This document shows positions 1 to 8,184 of a stretch of 64,000 nt of DNA, in pieces. The stretch spans positions 62,001-126,000 of the forward strand of contig JARYMT010000002.1 in NCBI GenBank assembly GCA_029906985.1, in the 5' to 3' direction. The notes under the pieces are model-generated. The model made no database searches. It saw only the letters and a program-made list of their open reading frames with translations, and was not told the DNA's origin. Every line of letters begins with the position of its first letter. Positions within the stretch are counted from its first letter, which is position 1. The position numbers were made by a program, and so were the translations under genes. This DNA comes from Microgenomates group bacterium. Lineage in GTDB: Bacteria > Patescibacteriota > Microgenomatia > UBA1406 > GWC2-37-13.

Positions 1-1
1 G

Positions 2-733
2 GACATTCCTCAAGGATCGCGAACTGCCAAAGGCAAAGCGATTGTCAATCTTTTGTCGTTGCGGCCGGAAGAAAAAGTCACTTCGATTTTGACTTACGGC
101 AATCATTTGGAGGAAGAATTAGCCAAATCTTTTGTTATTATGTTTACCAAAAAAGGGACAGTGAAAAAGACACCTTTTTCCGACTACGCCAATATCCGAA
201 GCAACGGCATCATTGCTATTAGATTAGAAAAAGATGATGAATTACTTTGGGTAAAAATGACCGACGGCCAAAAAAACGCCATCATCGCCACCAAACAAGG
301 AAAAGCGATTGTTTTTAAAGAAAAAGAAATTAGGCCAACCGGCCGTTCTTCAAAAGGGGTCAAAGGGATCGAATTAGCGGCCGGCGATCAGGTGGTGGCC
401 GCCGATGTCTTTTCCGATAAAGAATTCAAAAAGAATATTCTGGTTATCGGCGAGCGGGGGATCGGCAAAAAGACCATTCTATCTCTTTTCCGGGGTCAGC
501 ATCGAGGCGGCAAAGGCGTTAAAGTCGCCACCATTGATAAAAAATTTGGCCAAATTGCTTTTGCTCAGCTAATCAACGAAGGCGATACCACTGCCATTAT
601 CACCAGCGCCCACGGTCAGATTGTCAAAATTCCTCTGGCGGCAATTCCCTCCCGTTCAAGATCGGCCAAAGGCGTCATTCTTATGCGTTTTTCCGACCCG
701 GCCGATAAAGTTGTCAGCGCCACATTCATTTAA
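2..733 (+). CDS. gyrA: DNA gyrase subunit A, C-terminal part (5' end outside window)
   Basis: The frame is open from base 2 and ends in TAA, so only the C-terminal DNA-wrapping beta-propeller of GyrA is here. The first visible residues (IPQGSRTAKGKAIVNLL) match the conserved stretch at the end of the first propeller blade. Later blades are seen as repeated R-S/T-x-x-KGV turns: PTGRSSKGVKGI, QHRGGKGVKV and SRSAKGVILMRF. QHRGGKG resembles the GyrA box (QRRGGKG), but it sits in a later blade than the canonical box, which should lie upstream of the window. The protein wraps the DNA segment during negative supercoiling together with GyrB. ParC is the alternative; GyrA is favoured because of the well-kept blade turns. 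Confidence 0.93.
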   Translation, partial: DIPQGSRTAKGKAIVNLLSLRPEEKVTSILTYGNHLEEELAKSFVIMFTKKGTVKKTPFSDYANIRSNGIIAIRLEKDDELLWVKMTDGQKNAIIATKQGKAIVFKEKEIRPTGRSSKGVKGIELAAGDQVVAADVFSDKEFKKNILVIGERGIGKKTILSLFRGQHRGGKGVKVATIDKKFGQIAFAQLINEGDTTAIITSAHGQIVKIPLAAIPSRSRSAKGVILMRFSDPADKVVSATFI

Positions 734-751
734 ATTTTCTCTTTTTTCTGG

Positions 752-757
752 TATAAT
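752..757 (+). promoter_or_regulatory. -10 hexamer of folD
   Basis: TATAAT lies 13 nt before the folD ATG at 771, so the predicted transcript has a leader of only about 7 nt. No Shine-Dalgarno sequence is present between them. This supports the ATG at 771 over the longer upstream frame that overlaps gyrA. Confidence 0.6.
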
Positions 758-770
758 ATCGTATTCATTT

Positions 771-1643
771 ATGAAAATTCCTGGTCAACAAATTGCCAGG
801 TTTCTGGAAAGAATCGAAAAAAAAGAGATCCGGAAACTTAACAAAGAAAAGAGAAAAAAATTGACCTTAGCGGTTGTCTTGGTCGGCAATTCTCCCGAGC
901 AGCTTTCATTTGTCAAAATTAAAAAAAAATTGGCCAAAAAATTGGCAATCAAATTCGACTTAATCCACCTCAAAAGAACTCCTTCTTTTGAAAAATTTAT
1001 GCATCTTGTCAAAGAAAAGGCGGTCGATGCCAAAACCGGCGGGATAATCATCCAACAACCGCTGCCAAGCCAGTTGCAAACCGATTGTCTTTACGATTTT
1101 TTGCCCCTCGATAAAGAAATCGAGGGCCATCACCGAAAAACTAGTTTTTTACCGCCGATTGGCCTTGCCACAATCACTTTATTAAAATATGTTTTCGCCA
1201 ATGGAAAAATCGACAGCCATTTGTTAGTTGATCCTAAAGCCGATCGGACCCTGATGAAAAGAGCTTTAAGAAACAAAAAAGTTGTCCTTTTGGGCCGGGG
1301 CTTTACCGGCGGCCGACCGGTTGGCAAAACCCTTTCATATTTTGGCATTAATTTTATCAATGTCAATTCGGCTACCCCCAATCCCACCGAATATCTCAAA
1401 CAAGCCGATATTATCATTTCCGCTGTAGGTAAGAAAGTAATTTCGCCGGAGATGCTAAAACCAGGAGTGGTTTTAATTAATGTCGGCTTAAGAAGAGAAG
1501 GCAACCAGTTAAAAGGCGATTATGAAGAAAAAGAAATTCAAAAAATCGCCAGTTATTATACGCCGACTCCCGGCGGCATCGGCCCTTTAGATAGCTTATA
1601 TCTTTACCACAACCTAATCCAGGCAGTAAAACTGCAAAAATAA
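771..1643 (+). CDS. folD: Divergent methylenetetrahydrofolate dehydrogenase/cyclohydrolase
   Basis: FolD interconverts 5,10-methylene-, methenyl- and 10-formyl-tetrahydrofolate in the cytoplasm. The protein has about 290 residues, the normal size. Recognisable motifs are QQPLPSQL, DKEIEGHH (family DKDVDG), the NADP loop GRGFTGGRPVGKTL and PTPGGIGPL. It is divergent at conserved places: the usual catalytic-region tyrosine two residues before the Lys box is Phe (SFVKIKKK), the PcTPxG loop is reduced to LPPIG, and the Thr of PGGVGPMT is replaced by Asp. The lysine itself is kept. Start at 771 is chosen because a TATAAT lies just upstream and similarity begins there. It follows gyrA with a 37-nt gap. 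Activity may be altered. Confidence 0.85.
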   Translation: MKIPGQQIARFLERIEKKEIRKLNKEKRKKLTLAVVLVGNSPEQLSFVKIKKKLAKKLAIKFDLIHLKRTPSFEKFMHLVKEKAVDAKTGGIIIQQPLPSQLQTDCLYDFLPLDKEIEGHHRKTSFLPPIGLATITLLKYVFANGKIDSHLLVDPKADRTLMKRALRNKKVVLLGRGFTGGRPVGKTLSYFGINFINVNSATPNPTEYLKQADIIISAVGKKVISPEMLKPGVVLINVGLRREGNQLKGDYEEKEIQKIASYYTPTPGGIGPLDSLYLYHNLIQAVKLQK

Positions 1644-1660
1644 ATTCATTGGCCATCAAC

Positions 1661-1679
1661 TTCGACCCCCGCGGTCAAA
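1661..1679. repeat. Dispersed GACCCCCGCGGTC repeat, copy 1
   Basis: TTCGACCCCCGCGGTCAAA between folD and miaA, followed by a GC-rich tail containing CCCGACAATC. It is one of seven intergenic copies in the window (also at 2832, 5964, 8976, 39619, 40805, 42225). The core has GACC/GGTC arms around a CCGCGG palindrome and stands out in AT-rich spacers. Confidence 0.75.
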
Positions 1680-1836
1680 CCTGGCCCGGCCCGACAATCC
1701 ACCCATAATTTAACCGATTCTTAATGACTTTAACTAATTTGAATAATTTTATGGACTAATTTAATTGATTTTAGTTTAAACTTTAAAAAGGGTGAAAATT
1801 TTTTATAATAATAAATTACCTAATTTATAAAAATTG

Positions 1837-2817
1837 ATGAAAATTTTTGTTGTTACCGGCCAGACGGCGACTGGCAAAACCAAGTTAGCTTTTAATATCG
1901 CCAAAAAAAATAAAGGAGATCTGATCAACTGCGATTCAAGGCAAATTTATAAATATCTAGATGTGGTCACCGGAAAAGATATCGATAAAGATTGGCGATT
2001 TATCAGCATTAAAAAAAGTGGCCATTTTGACATCGGCTATTATCAAAAGATGACCAAAACAGTCGCCCAAAAAAGTATCAACGATTTTAAAAATCAATTA
2101 CCCGACTATCCAAAAATTTGGCTCTACGATATAATCACACCCAATCAGTCTTTCTCCTCCTATGATTATGTCCAATGCGCCAATTATGTCATCGATTATC
2201 TTCTTAACCAAAAAAAGACTCCGGTTATTGTCGGCGGCAGTTATTTTTATTTAAAACACCTCCTTTACGGAATCGAAACGGAAAAAATTCCTCCCGATTG
2301 GAATTTAAGAAAAAATTTAGCTCGAAAAAAAGTAAAAGAACTGCAGAAAATTCTTTTAACTATCGATCCGGCTACTTATCAAAAATTAAATCATAGCGAT
2401 TTAAATAATCCCCACCGCCTAATTCGCAAAATCGAAATTGCCTCTGCCAAAAATCAACTGCCTCTTAAGCCTTCCTCCCGGCCTCAAGGTCTAATTTTTC
2501 AAAAGGGTTATTCAATAAAAATCTATGGCTTACGCTTCAAAAAAAAGGCTGATTTAGTTTCGGCGATCAAAAAAAGGATTGAGCAAAGATTGGCTAAAGG
2601 CGCTCTAAACGAAGCAAAAAAGATATTAAACATGGGTTTTCAGACATCTGATTCTGGATTAAAAACTATCGGCTATCAGCCGCTTTTTGCTTATTTAAAT
2701 CACCAAATTTCTTTAAAAGAGGCGATCAATCGATGGCAAACCGCCGAAGTTCAATATGCTAAAAGGCAGGAAACTTTTATGAAAAAGGATAAAAATATTA
2801 TCTGGCGTCAACTATAA
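1837..2817 (+). CDS. miaA: tRNA dimethylallyltransferase
   Basis: MiaA transfers a dimethylallyl group to A37 of tRNAs that read UNN codons. The N terminus has the P-loop GQTATGKT (usually GPTASGKS), then CDSRQIYKYLDVVTGK, the family's DSxQvYrgmdigTaK motif, then IVGGSYFYLKHLL (family GGTglYl). The protein is about 326 residues. A stretch of roughly 40 residues between the TGK motif and the LYDIITPNQSFSSYDY segment is longer than in typical MiaA. The frame could begin at a TTG at 1834, but the ATG at 1837 lies 5 nt after a TATAAA, so it is preferred. It stands alone, with repeat elements on both sides. Confidence 0.88.
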   Translation: MKIFVVTGQTATGKTKLAFNIAKKNKGDLINCDSRQIYKYLDVVTGKDIDKDWRFISIKKSGHFDIGYYQKMTKTVAQKSINDFKNQLPDYPKIWLYDIITPNQSFSSYDYVQCANYVIDYLLNQKKTPVIVGGSYFYLKHLLYGIETEKIPPDWNLRKNLARKKVKELQKILLTIDPATYQKLNHSDLNNPHRLIRKIEIASAKNQLPLKPSSRPQGLIFQKGYSIKIYGLRFKKKADLVSAIKKRIEQRLAKGALNEAKKILNMGFQTSDSGLKTIGYQPLFAYLNHQISLKEAINRWQTAEVQYAKRQETFMKKDKNIIWRQL

Positions 2818-2831
2818 TCCCCGCCATCAAG

Positions 2832-2851
2832 GTTGACCCCCGCGGTCGAAC
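2832..2851. repeat. Dispersed GACCCCCGCGGTC repeat, copy 2
   Basis: GTTGACCCCCGCGGTCGAAC just after miaA, preceded by GCCATCAAG and followed by GGTTGGCCCGATAAA. The flanks resemble those of copies 1 and 5, so the element is longer than the 20-bp core, perhaps 40-45 bp. It lies between convergent miaA and lepA. Confidence 0.8.
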
Positions 2852-2959
2852 AAAGGTTGGCCCGATAAATTTAATTTATTGTTATAATAGTCTATTTAAA
2901 CGATTCTGCCGACTTTGGCTAATTTAAAGATCGCTTTAGACGATTACGAAGAGGCTAAT

Positions 2960-4705
2960 TTAACCATTCTTTTTAAACAGCTTTAAAAATGCCTCCTTGG
3001 GAATTTCCACCCGGCCGATCATTTTCATTTTTTTCTTTCCCTCTTTTTGTTTTTCCAAAAGTTTGTCTTTGCGGGTTCTATCACCGCCGTATAATTTTTT
3101 TGTCACATCTTTTCGGAAAGGAGCAATTCTTTCCGAAGCAATAATTTTTCCTTTAAATTTTGCCTGTACCCTGACTTCAAACTGCTGCCGGGGAATGACT
3201 TCCCTTAATCTTCGGGTTAAAAAAACCGCCCTTGACTGGGCTCTTTCTTTAACAACAATTTCAGAAAACTCGGCTACCGGGTCATTATTAAGCAAAATTG
3301 TCAACCGGTCGGCCTCGACCTTTTCATAACGCAAAAATTCCCAATCCAAAGAAGCAAAGCCCGAACTGACACTTTTCAGATTATCAAAAAAATCATTGAT
3401 CAACTCTGACATTGGCATTTCGTAAAAAAGAGAGATTTGGTTTTTATTATCCATCGTTAAAAATTTAGCCCGGTAATCCTCGCAAAGTTTCATCACCGCC
3501 CCCAAATATTGATTGGGCGTCAAAATCATCACTTTGACATAAGGTTCGGCAAATTGACCACCGACAATTTTATATTCCACTTGAGGAGGCGTTAAAACTA
3601 AATTTAAATTAAATTCCCGCTCCAGTCTTTCCCGGACAACATCGGCATGCAAAAGACCAAGAAAACCGACCCGAAATCCGGCTCCCAAAGCCTGGCTATA
3701 AATTGGGGAAAAAGTCAAAGAAGAATCATTAAGATAAAGTTTTTCTAAAGCCTTTTTTAAATTAGGATATTCGGCCGTATCCAAAGGAAAAATTGAAGCA
3801 AACACCATTGGTTTGACTTTTTTATAACCGGGCAGGGGAGTAGCCAAATCATTTTTCGCCACCATCGTGTCGCCGACCTTGACTTGATGAATATCTTTAA
3901 GATTGGTGACAACATAGCCGATATCGCCGGCAAAAATTCCCTCGTTACTTTTTAGTTCTGGGCTAAAATAACCGGTTTCCATCACCTCAAAATCATAACC
4001 ACTGTTACAAAGCTTTATCTGGTCTTTTTTTTTGATCTTCCCGGAAAAAACCCGGATAAAAGCGATCACCCCCCGGTGAGAATCATAATAAGAATCAAAA
4101 ATAAGCGCCCGAATTCTTTCTTCATCTTTGACCATCATTCGATCGCTAATTTCTTTTTTTATGCTGTCCTCTCCGCCGGGAATTTTTTCAATCACCGCCT
4201 CAAGCAGTTTCCTCACTCCGTATCCTGTTTTTGCCGACACTTCAAAGATTTCCTCTGGCTTTATTCCTAAAAAATCAGCAATTTCTTTTTTTGTTCCTTC
4301 AATATTGGCGCTCGGCAAATCGATTTTATTTATCGCCGGAATGATGACTAAATTTTTTTCCAAAGCCTTATAGGCATTAGCTATCGTCTGTGCCTGAATT
4401 CCTGAAGTGGCATCAACCAAAAGAATTACTCCCTCAACACAAGCCAAAGTCCGGTCAACCTCATAAGAAAAATCAACATGACCAGGAGTATCGATTAAGT
4501 TAAGGATATAGGAATTATAAACCATTTTTACCGGCGCCAACTTTATCGTGATCCCCCGTTCCCGGGAAATCGGATTCCGGTCCAAAAACTGCTCCTCATG
4601 AGCGCCTATCCTGACGACACCGGTTATCTCCAGAAACCGATCGGCCAAAGTACTTTTCCCATGGTCCACATGAGCAATAATGGCAAAATTTCGGATATTT
4701 TTCAT
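2960..4705 (-). CDS. lepA: Elongation factor 4 (LepA), ribosome back-translocating GTPase
   Basis: The protein has about 581 residues, near the family's usual 600. The N-terminal G domain carries AHVDHGKSTLADR (G1), a switch region with ERGITIK, DTPGHVDF (G3) and NKIDLPSA (G4). Domain II and the EF-G-like domains follow, and the C-terminal LepA-specific region includes YGGDRTRKDKLLEKQKEGKK. The true start is the ATG at 4705 (MKNIRNFAIIAHVDHGK), 8 nt after a TATAAT on the minus strand, so the mRNA is predicted to be leaderless or nearly so. A TTG one codon upstream is in frame but less likely. LepA acts in the cytoplasm on translating ribosomes. It is divergent from the gene at 4797. Confidence 0.97.
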   Translation of the reverse strand: MKNIRNFAIIAHVDHGKSTLADRFLEITGVVRIGAHEEQFLDRNPISRERGITIKLAPVKMVYNSYILNLIDTPGHVDFSYEVDRTLACVEGVILLVDATSGIQAQTIANAYKALEKNLVIIPAINKIDLPSANIEGTKKEIADFLGIKPEEIFEVSAKTGYGVRKLLEAVIEKIPGGEDSIKKEISDRMMVKDEERIRALIFDSYYDSHRGVIAFIRVFSGKIKKKDQIKLCNSGYDFEVMETGYFSPELKSNEGIFAGDIGYVVTNLKDIHQVKVGDTMVAKNDLATPLPGYKKVKPMVFASIFPLDTAEYPNLKKALEKLYLNDSSLTFSPIYSQALGAGFRVGFLGLLHADVVRERLEREFNLNLVLTPPQVEYKIVGGQFAEPYVKVMILTPNQYLGAVMKLCEDYRAKFLTMDNKNQISLFYEMPMSELINDFFDNLKSVSSGFASLDWEFLRYEKVEADRLTILLNNDPVAEFSEIVVKERAQSRAVFLTRRLREVIPRQQFEVRVQAKFKGKIIASERIAPFRKDVTKKLYGGDRTRKDKLLEKQKEGKKKMKMIGRVEIPKEAFLKLFKKNG

Positions 4706-4718
4706 CAAAACTTATTAT

Positions 4719-4739
4719 AACACACCTACGAGGTGTGTT
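4719..4739. promoter_or_regulatory. Perfect inverted repeat between divergent lepA and glycosidase promoters
   Basis: AACACACCT-acg-AGGTGTGTT is a 9-bp perfect stem with a 3-base loop. It abuts the lepA -10 (TATAAT, minus strand, 4714-4719) and lies about 45 bp upstream of the other gene's -10 (TATACT, 4785-4790). On the plus strand six T follow it, so it could act as a terminator, but no plus-strand gene ends here. An operator is the alternative. Confidence 0.5.
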
Positions 4740-4796
4740 TTTTGGCTTAAAAACAATCTTTTTATTCACTTCTCTTATTTGTGTTATACTCAAAAA

Positions 4797-5943
4797 ATGA
4801 GGAAAAAGATCTTGTTTCTTTTGATTTTATTTTGTTTTTTTTGTTTTTTTTAGTAATTATCCTCAAATTAATTTACCAGATTAATTCATTAAAAAAATCA
4901 AACTTAACCCATGCTGATGAGCTGCAAAAAATCAAAAAAGATCTTCAGGTTATGAAATCACGCGACGAATACAAAATTAATCAAAATCTTACACAAGAAC
5001 TTAAAAATATCGAAACTACCTATGACCAGGCAGTAAAAACCTATGAGTCTCTTCTCGATTTAAAAACCTTGACCAAAAAAACTGAAAAATTAGATATTCA
5101 GTTTGCCCAAATTTTGACTTGGCTGTCCCAACGCAATTTTTCTTCTGCTGAAGCCGGTTTAAAATTATTATCTGATCAAATTCGCCAAGACAGGCAAAAA
5201 ATCGTCTCCTCTTTTCAGCTCCCCAAAAATGCTGTGGAAAGCAATAATCCGCCCGGGGCGGGTTTTAGCCAACAAATCGTTAAAACCGAAATTGGCAATT
5301 TTTTAGTTGATATCGTCGCCGCCGACCTTAATTCAACCAGAGTAATCGTCGACACCGCTTCTGATTCCGACTGCCACAACGATTGTCCGGTCCTTCCCTT
5401 AGCCGAATATATCAATCGTTCCGGCGCTTTTGCCGGCATAAACGGCTCTTATTTTTGTCCGGCCGAATATCCCTCTTGCAGCGACAAAAAAAATCTTTTG
5501 ATACTCTTTTGATGAATAAAAATAAAATTTATATCAATTCTGATAACAATGTTTATAGTACTGTCCCGGCGGTAATTTTCTCAGGCAATTCTGCCCGCTT
5601 TGTCAGCCGGTCGCTAGAGTGGGGAAGAGATACTGCTGTTGACGCCGTTTTGGCGATGCAACCGCTTCTGGTTTTTCAAGGAAATATTGTCTTTGGCGGC
5701 GATAATGAAATAAAACACGGTGCTAAAGGCAATCGAAGTTTTGTCGCCAATAAAGGTTCATTTGTTTATATCGGCGTTGTTTTTAATGCCAATGTTGCCG
5801 AATCCGCCAGAGTTTTGGCAGCTTTGGGAATGGAAAATGCTTTAAATCTCGACGATGGCGGCTCAACCGCCCTTTGGTATAATGGTTATAAAGTTGGTCC
5901 TGGCCGAAATCTACCAAACGCCCTTCTTTTTGTCAGAAAATAA
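4797..5943 (+). pseudogene. Phosphodiester glycosidase (NAGPA/DUF2233)-like protein, two frameshifts
   Basis: Three reading frames join into one protein. It starts at ATG 4797 (MRKKILFLLILF, a basic then hydrophobic anchor), which is 6 nt after TATACT. That frame hits a TAG at 4851 in a T8-G-T8 tract. The frame that continues encodes a predicted coiled coil (about residues 25-135) and the first half of the NAGPA domain (IVDTASDS, AGINGSYFCP). It breaks at an A8 tract near 5486. The last frame completes the domain with NLDDGGSTALWYNG. Each shift is explained by one missing base in a homopolymer. This is either a decayed gene, sequencing undercalls, or slippage on T8 and A8. A GTG start at 4781 is possible but lacks the signal-like N terminus. 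Known family members act on extracytoplasmic glycan phosphodiesters. Confidence 0.7.
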
Positions 5944-5963
5944 TAAATATTTTTTGCCATAAA

Positions 5964-5984
5964 GTTTGACCGCGGGGGTCGAAC
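5964..5984. repeat. Dispersed GACCCCCGCGGTC repeat, copy 3 (inverted)
   Basis: GTTTGACCGCGGGGGTCGAA, in reverse orientation to copies 1 and 2. It follows the glycosidase-like stop codon by about 20 bp. Confidence 0.78.
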
Positions 5985-6143
5985 TAGTATTAAGAAACTG
6001 CCTCCCACGAACTCACGTTCGGGGTTTCAAGTCAAGTATTATGAATTTAAAAATTAGCCCCTAATTAGCCCCTAATATATTTTAAAAATATAAATCCAAT
6101 TCAATATCACACCCGATTTGCCTATAGGCTTAACATCCCCACT

Positions 6144-6171
6144 CACTACAATTAATTAATTAATTGTAGTG
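6144..6171. repeat. Perfect 28-bp palindrome
   Basis: CACTACAATTAATT is followed immediately by its exact reverse complement, giving a 14-bp arm with no spacer. No T-run follows it, so it is not a typical terminator. It could be a protein-binding site or a bidirectional RNA hairpin between two converging genes. Confidence 0.7.
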
Positions 6172-6450
6172 AAGCTAGATCAAAAAATTTTGAAAAATAG
6201 CAGGGGGTTAATTTTGTTGATTTCAATATTTTGAAACATTGTAATTAACTTTTGTCGTTTTCGCTTGCCGAAAATTTATTTGGCTACTTGACTCCACTTG
6301 AAGAATAAAGGTTTTTATATTTAACATTTAATTTTGGTTGTTGAACCTTTAACTATTGCTGTTTGACAAGCGCAAACGATATTTGTTTAAAGTTCGGCGT
6401 TGAAGGTTGGCTGAAAGTTAAAGCTTTGATTATCTAAAGCCCTTAAAACT

Positions 6451-7266
6451 TTAATGATTATAAATCGAATACGCCGCTTCTTCGTCGCCGTGGGTAAGAG
6501 AGATTTTTTTGGTTTCAGTCATGGAACCATAGCCATACATGGTATTATTGGCATATAAATTATCATATTCGTCACCCAAGCCAATCCAATGCCCTAACTC
6601 ATGAGTCAAAATATCTTCGGCGTCATAATAATTTTCATAAGCGCAATTTGTCGAGCCGCCGCTCCAGTTCCAGGGAAATTTCCTGTTCATAATAGTATCA
6701 ATATCAATCACCAAACCGTTTTCCGGGTAATAACGAATATAGGTGACCGCCAAAGCCGAACTCGAAGTCCGGCCCCAGGCAATTAAATTTATCCCGTCCA
6801 AACTTTGGCGCGATACATTAGTATCCTTATCTCTGGTAAAGATGATTTTATTGCCGGTCGCTTTGGACCAGCTCTCAAAATCATTTGCGGCCATAATGGC
6901 CAAGTTTTCCGAACCAACCGAAGAAGGAACAGAACTTGGATTAAGATTATATTTCCACTGAACAGGCAAAATCCAAGGACCGGTTGAAACTACTGCGCTA
7001 GATTGAGGATCATCTAAACCACAAGTTAATTTAGGAGTCGGGGTAGGCAATCGGCCGGGTTTTTCCGGCTTTGTCCGATGGACAAAAACTCTGACTTTGA
7101 CCCCCGGATGCTCCGGATCGTCATAAACTCCGTCTTTTTCAGGTACTTCTTTTGCGGAAGAATTGGAAAAATTTTTTTGGTCGGCTTTAACCGGCCAATT
7201 TAAAATAAAAATTAAGACAAAAGTTAAAAAAATTGCCAGTTTTAAAAAATCCCTTATAGTTTTCAT
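6451..7266 (-). CDS. Secreted matrixin-like zinc metalloprotease
   Basis: The 271-residue protein starts with a basic N terminus and a hydrophobic stretch (KLAIFLTFVLIFILNW, then VKA), consistent with a signal peptide or anchor. The C-terminal half carries ILTHELGHWIGLGDEYD, the HExxHxxGxxD zinc-binding motif of metzincins, followed by a methionine-containing stretch (NNTMYGYGSM) that may be the Met-turn. The middle (residues about 85-200) fits the catalytic domain of M10-type proteases, with IRYYPENGLVIDIDTIMN preceding it. It probably acts outside the membrane. No partner gene is evident; the Wzm/Wzt exporter lies upstream on the same strand after a gap of about 120 bp. Confidence 0.8.
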   Translation of the reverse strand: MKTIRDFLKLAIFLTFVLIFILNWPVKADQKNFSNSSAKEVPEKDGVYDDPEHPGVKVRVFVHRTKPEKPGRLPTPTPKLTCGLDDPQSSAVVSTGPWILPVQWKYNLNPSSVPSSVGSENLAIMAANDFESWSKATGNKIIFTRDKDTNVSRQSLDGINLIAWGRTSSSALAVTYIRYYPENGLVIDIDTIMNRKFPWNWSGGSTNCAYENYYDAEDILTHELGHWIGLGDEYDNLYANNTMYGYGSMTETKKISLTHGDEEAAYSIYNH

Positions 7267-7388
7267 AAAAATTTCATAAAAAAAATTATCCGAAAGTCAA
7301 TTTTTTTCTTAAAATAACTTTAAAATATTAATTGGCTTTTGTCAACTTGGCTAAATTAAACACCTAATCAAAGCGTGTCAAACCGCCG

Positions 7389-8150
7389 CTAAACTATATC
7401 GGCGAACAATCGCTCCAGTTTCTTGAAAATCCGGTGGCAAAAAATAAAAATCAGAATCGACACCAAAGCGGCAATGGCCAAGCTCTGCCAGTTTGGCCAG
7501 TTGCCGCCAAGCAGAACCTGCCGGTAGGCATTGATCAACACCGACATCGGATTGAGCTGAAAAATTATCCGATATCTGGCCGGAAAAAATTCGACCGCGT
7601 AGACAACCGGCGTTAAATAAAACCATAAAGTTATGATCAAATTTACCAGATATTGAATATCCCGGTAAAAAAGATTAAGGGCTGACAAAAGCAGCGACAA
7701 TCCATAAGTAAATATAAACTGGATTAGAAAAATCAAAAAAAAGATGATCATAAAACCGGTAAACGGCACCTGATAAAAAATCATCAACAGAAGAAATATA
7801 ATTGAAGCTAAGAAAAAATCAAATGTCTTGGCCAAAAGGGTGGCGATCACCAAAACTTCCCGAGGAAAATAGATTTTTTTTATCAGGGAGGCGTCGCTGA
7901 CAAAAACTCCCATCGATGACTGAAGCGAAGCTACCATAAATGTCCAGGGCAAAAGGCCGGCGTAAATAAAAAGCGGGTAGGGGACGCCGAAATTTCCAAA
8001 GCGGAGGATTTTAGAAAAAACAAAACTCATGATAATCATTTGAAAAAATGGATTTAAGATTATCCAAAAAAATCCTAAAAACGACTGTTTATATCGGGCT
8101 TTTATTTCCCTAAGGGTAAGTTTTTTTATCAATGGCCAGTAATTTAACAT
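7389..8150 (-). CDS. ABC-2 type polysaccharide export permease (Wzm/TagG-like)
   Basis: 253 residues with about six predicted membrane segments. The N terminus KKLTLREIKARYKQSFLGFF and the following WIILNPFFQM stretch are typical of ABC-2 permeases that export O-antigen, teichoic acid or capsule chains. LNLFYRDIQYLVNLI and NPMSVLINAYRQVLLGG are also family hallmarks. The ATPase partner lies immediately upstream (34-bp gap, same strand), so the pair is an operon. Together they would move a lipid-linked polysaccharide across the inner membrane, fitting the many glycosyltransferases in the window. The precise substrate cannot be told. Confidence 0.9.
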   Translation of the reverse strand: MLNYWPLIKKLTLREIKARYKQSFLGFFWIILNPFFQMIIMSFVFSKILRFGNFGVPYPLFIYAGLLPWTFMVASLQSSMGVFVSDASLIKKIYFPREVLVIATLLAKTFDFFLASIIFLLLMIFYQVPFTGFMIIFFLIFLIQFIFTYGLSLLLSALNLFYRDIQYLVNLIITLWFYLTPVVYAVEFFPARYRIIFQLNPMSVLINAYRQVLLGGNWPNWQSLAIAALVSILIFIFCHRIFKKLERLFADIV

Positions 8151-8184
8151 AAAAAAATTTTTTTAACCCGTTGCGGAAAAATTT

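Larger units (their letters stand above)
5944..6450. other. Gene-poor spacer with repeat copy 3 and a 28-bp palindrome
   Basis: 507 bp without a credible gene. It holds dispersed repeat copy 3 (5964-5984), a tandem ATTAGCCCCTA duplication near 6053-6078, and a perfect 28-bp palindrome at 6144-6171. The rest is AT-rich and shows nothing recognisable. It lies between the convergent ends of the glycosidase-like gene and the metalloprotease gene. Confidence 0.7.

Noticed and set aside
621-770. Upstream extension of folD overlapping gyrA
   Set aside because: It has no FolD similarity and TATAAT lies inside it; ATG 771 is the start.
2914-2985. Short TTG-started frame ending in LTILFKQL between miaA and lepA
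   Set aside because: About 22 codons, overlaps the lepA 3' end and has no family similarity I can see.
4781-5512. GTG start at 4781 for the glycosidase-like gene
   Set aside because: The -10 TATACT lies inside it and the resulting N terminus lacks the basic start of a signal peptide; ATG 4797 with a frameshift fits better.
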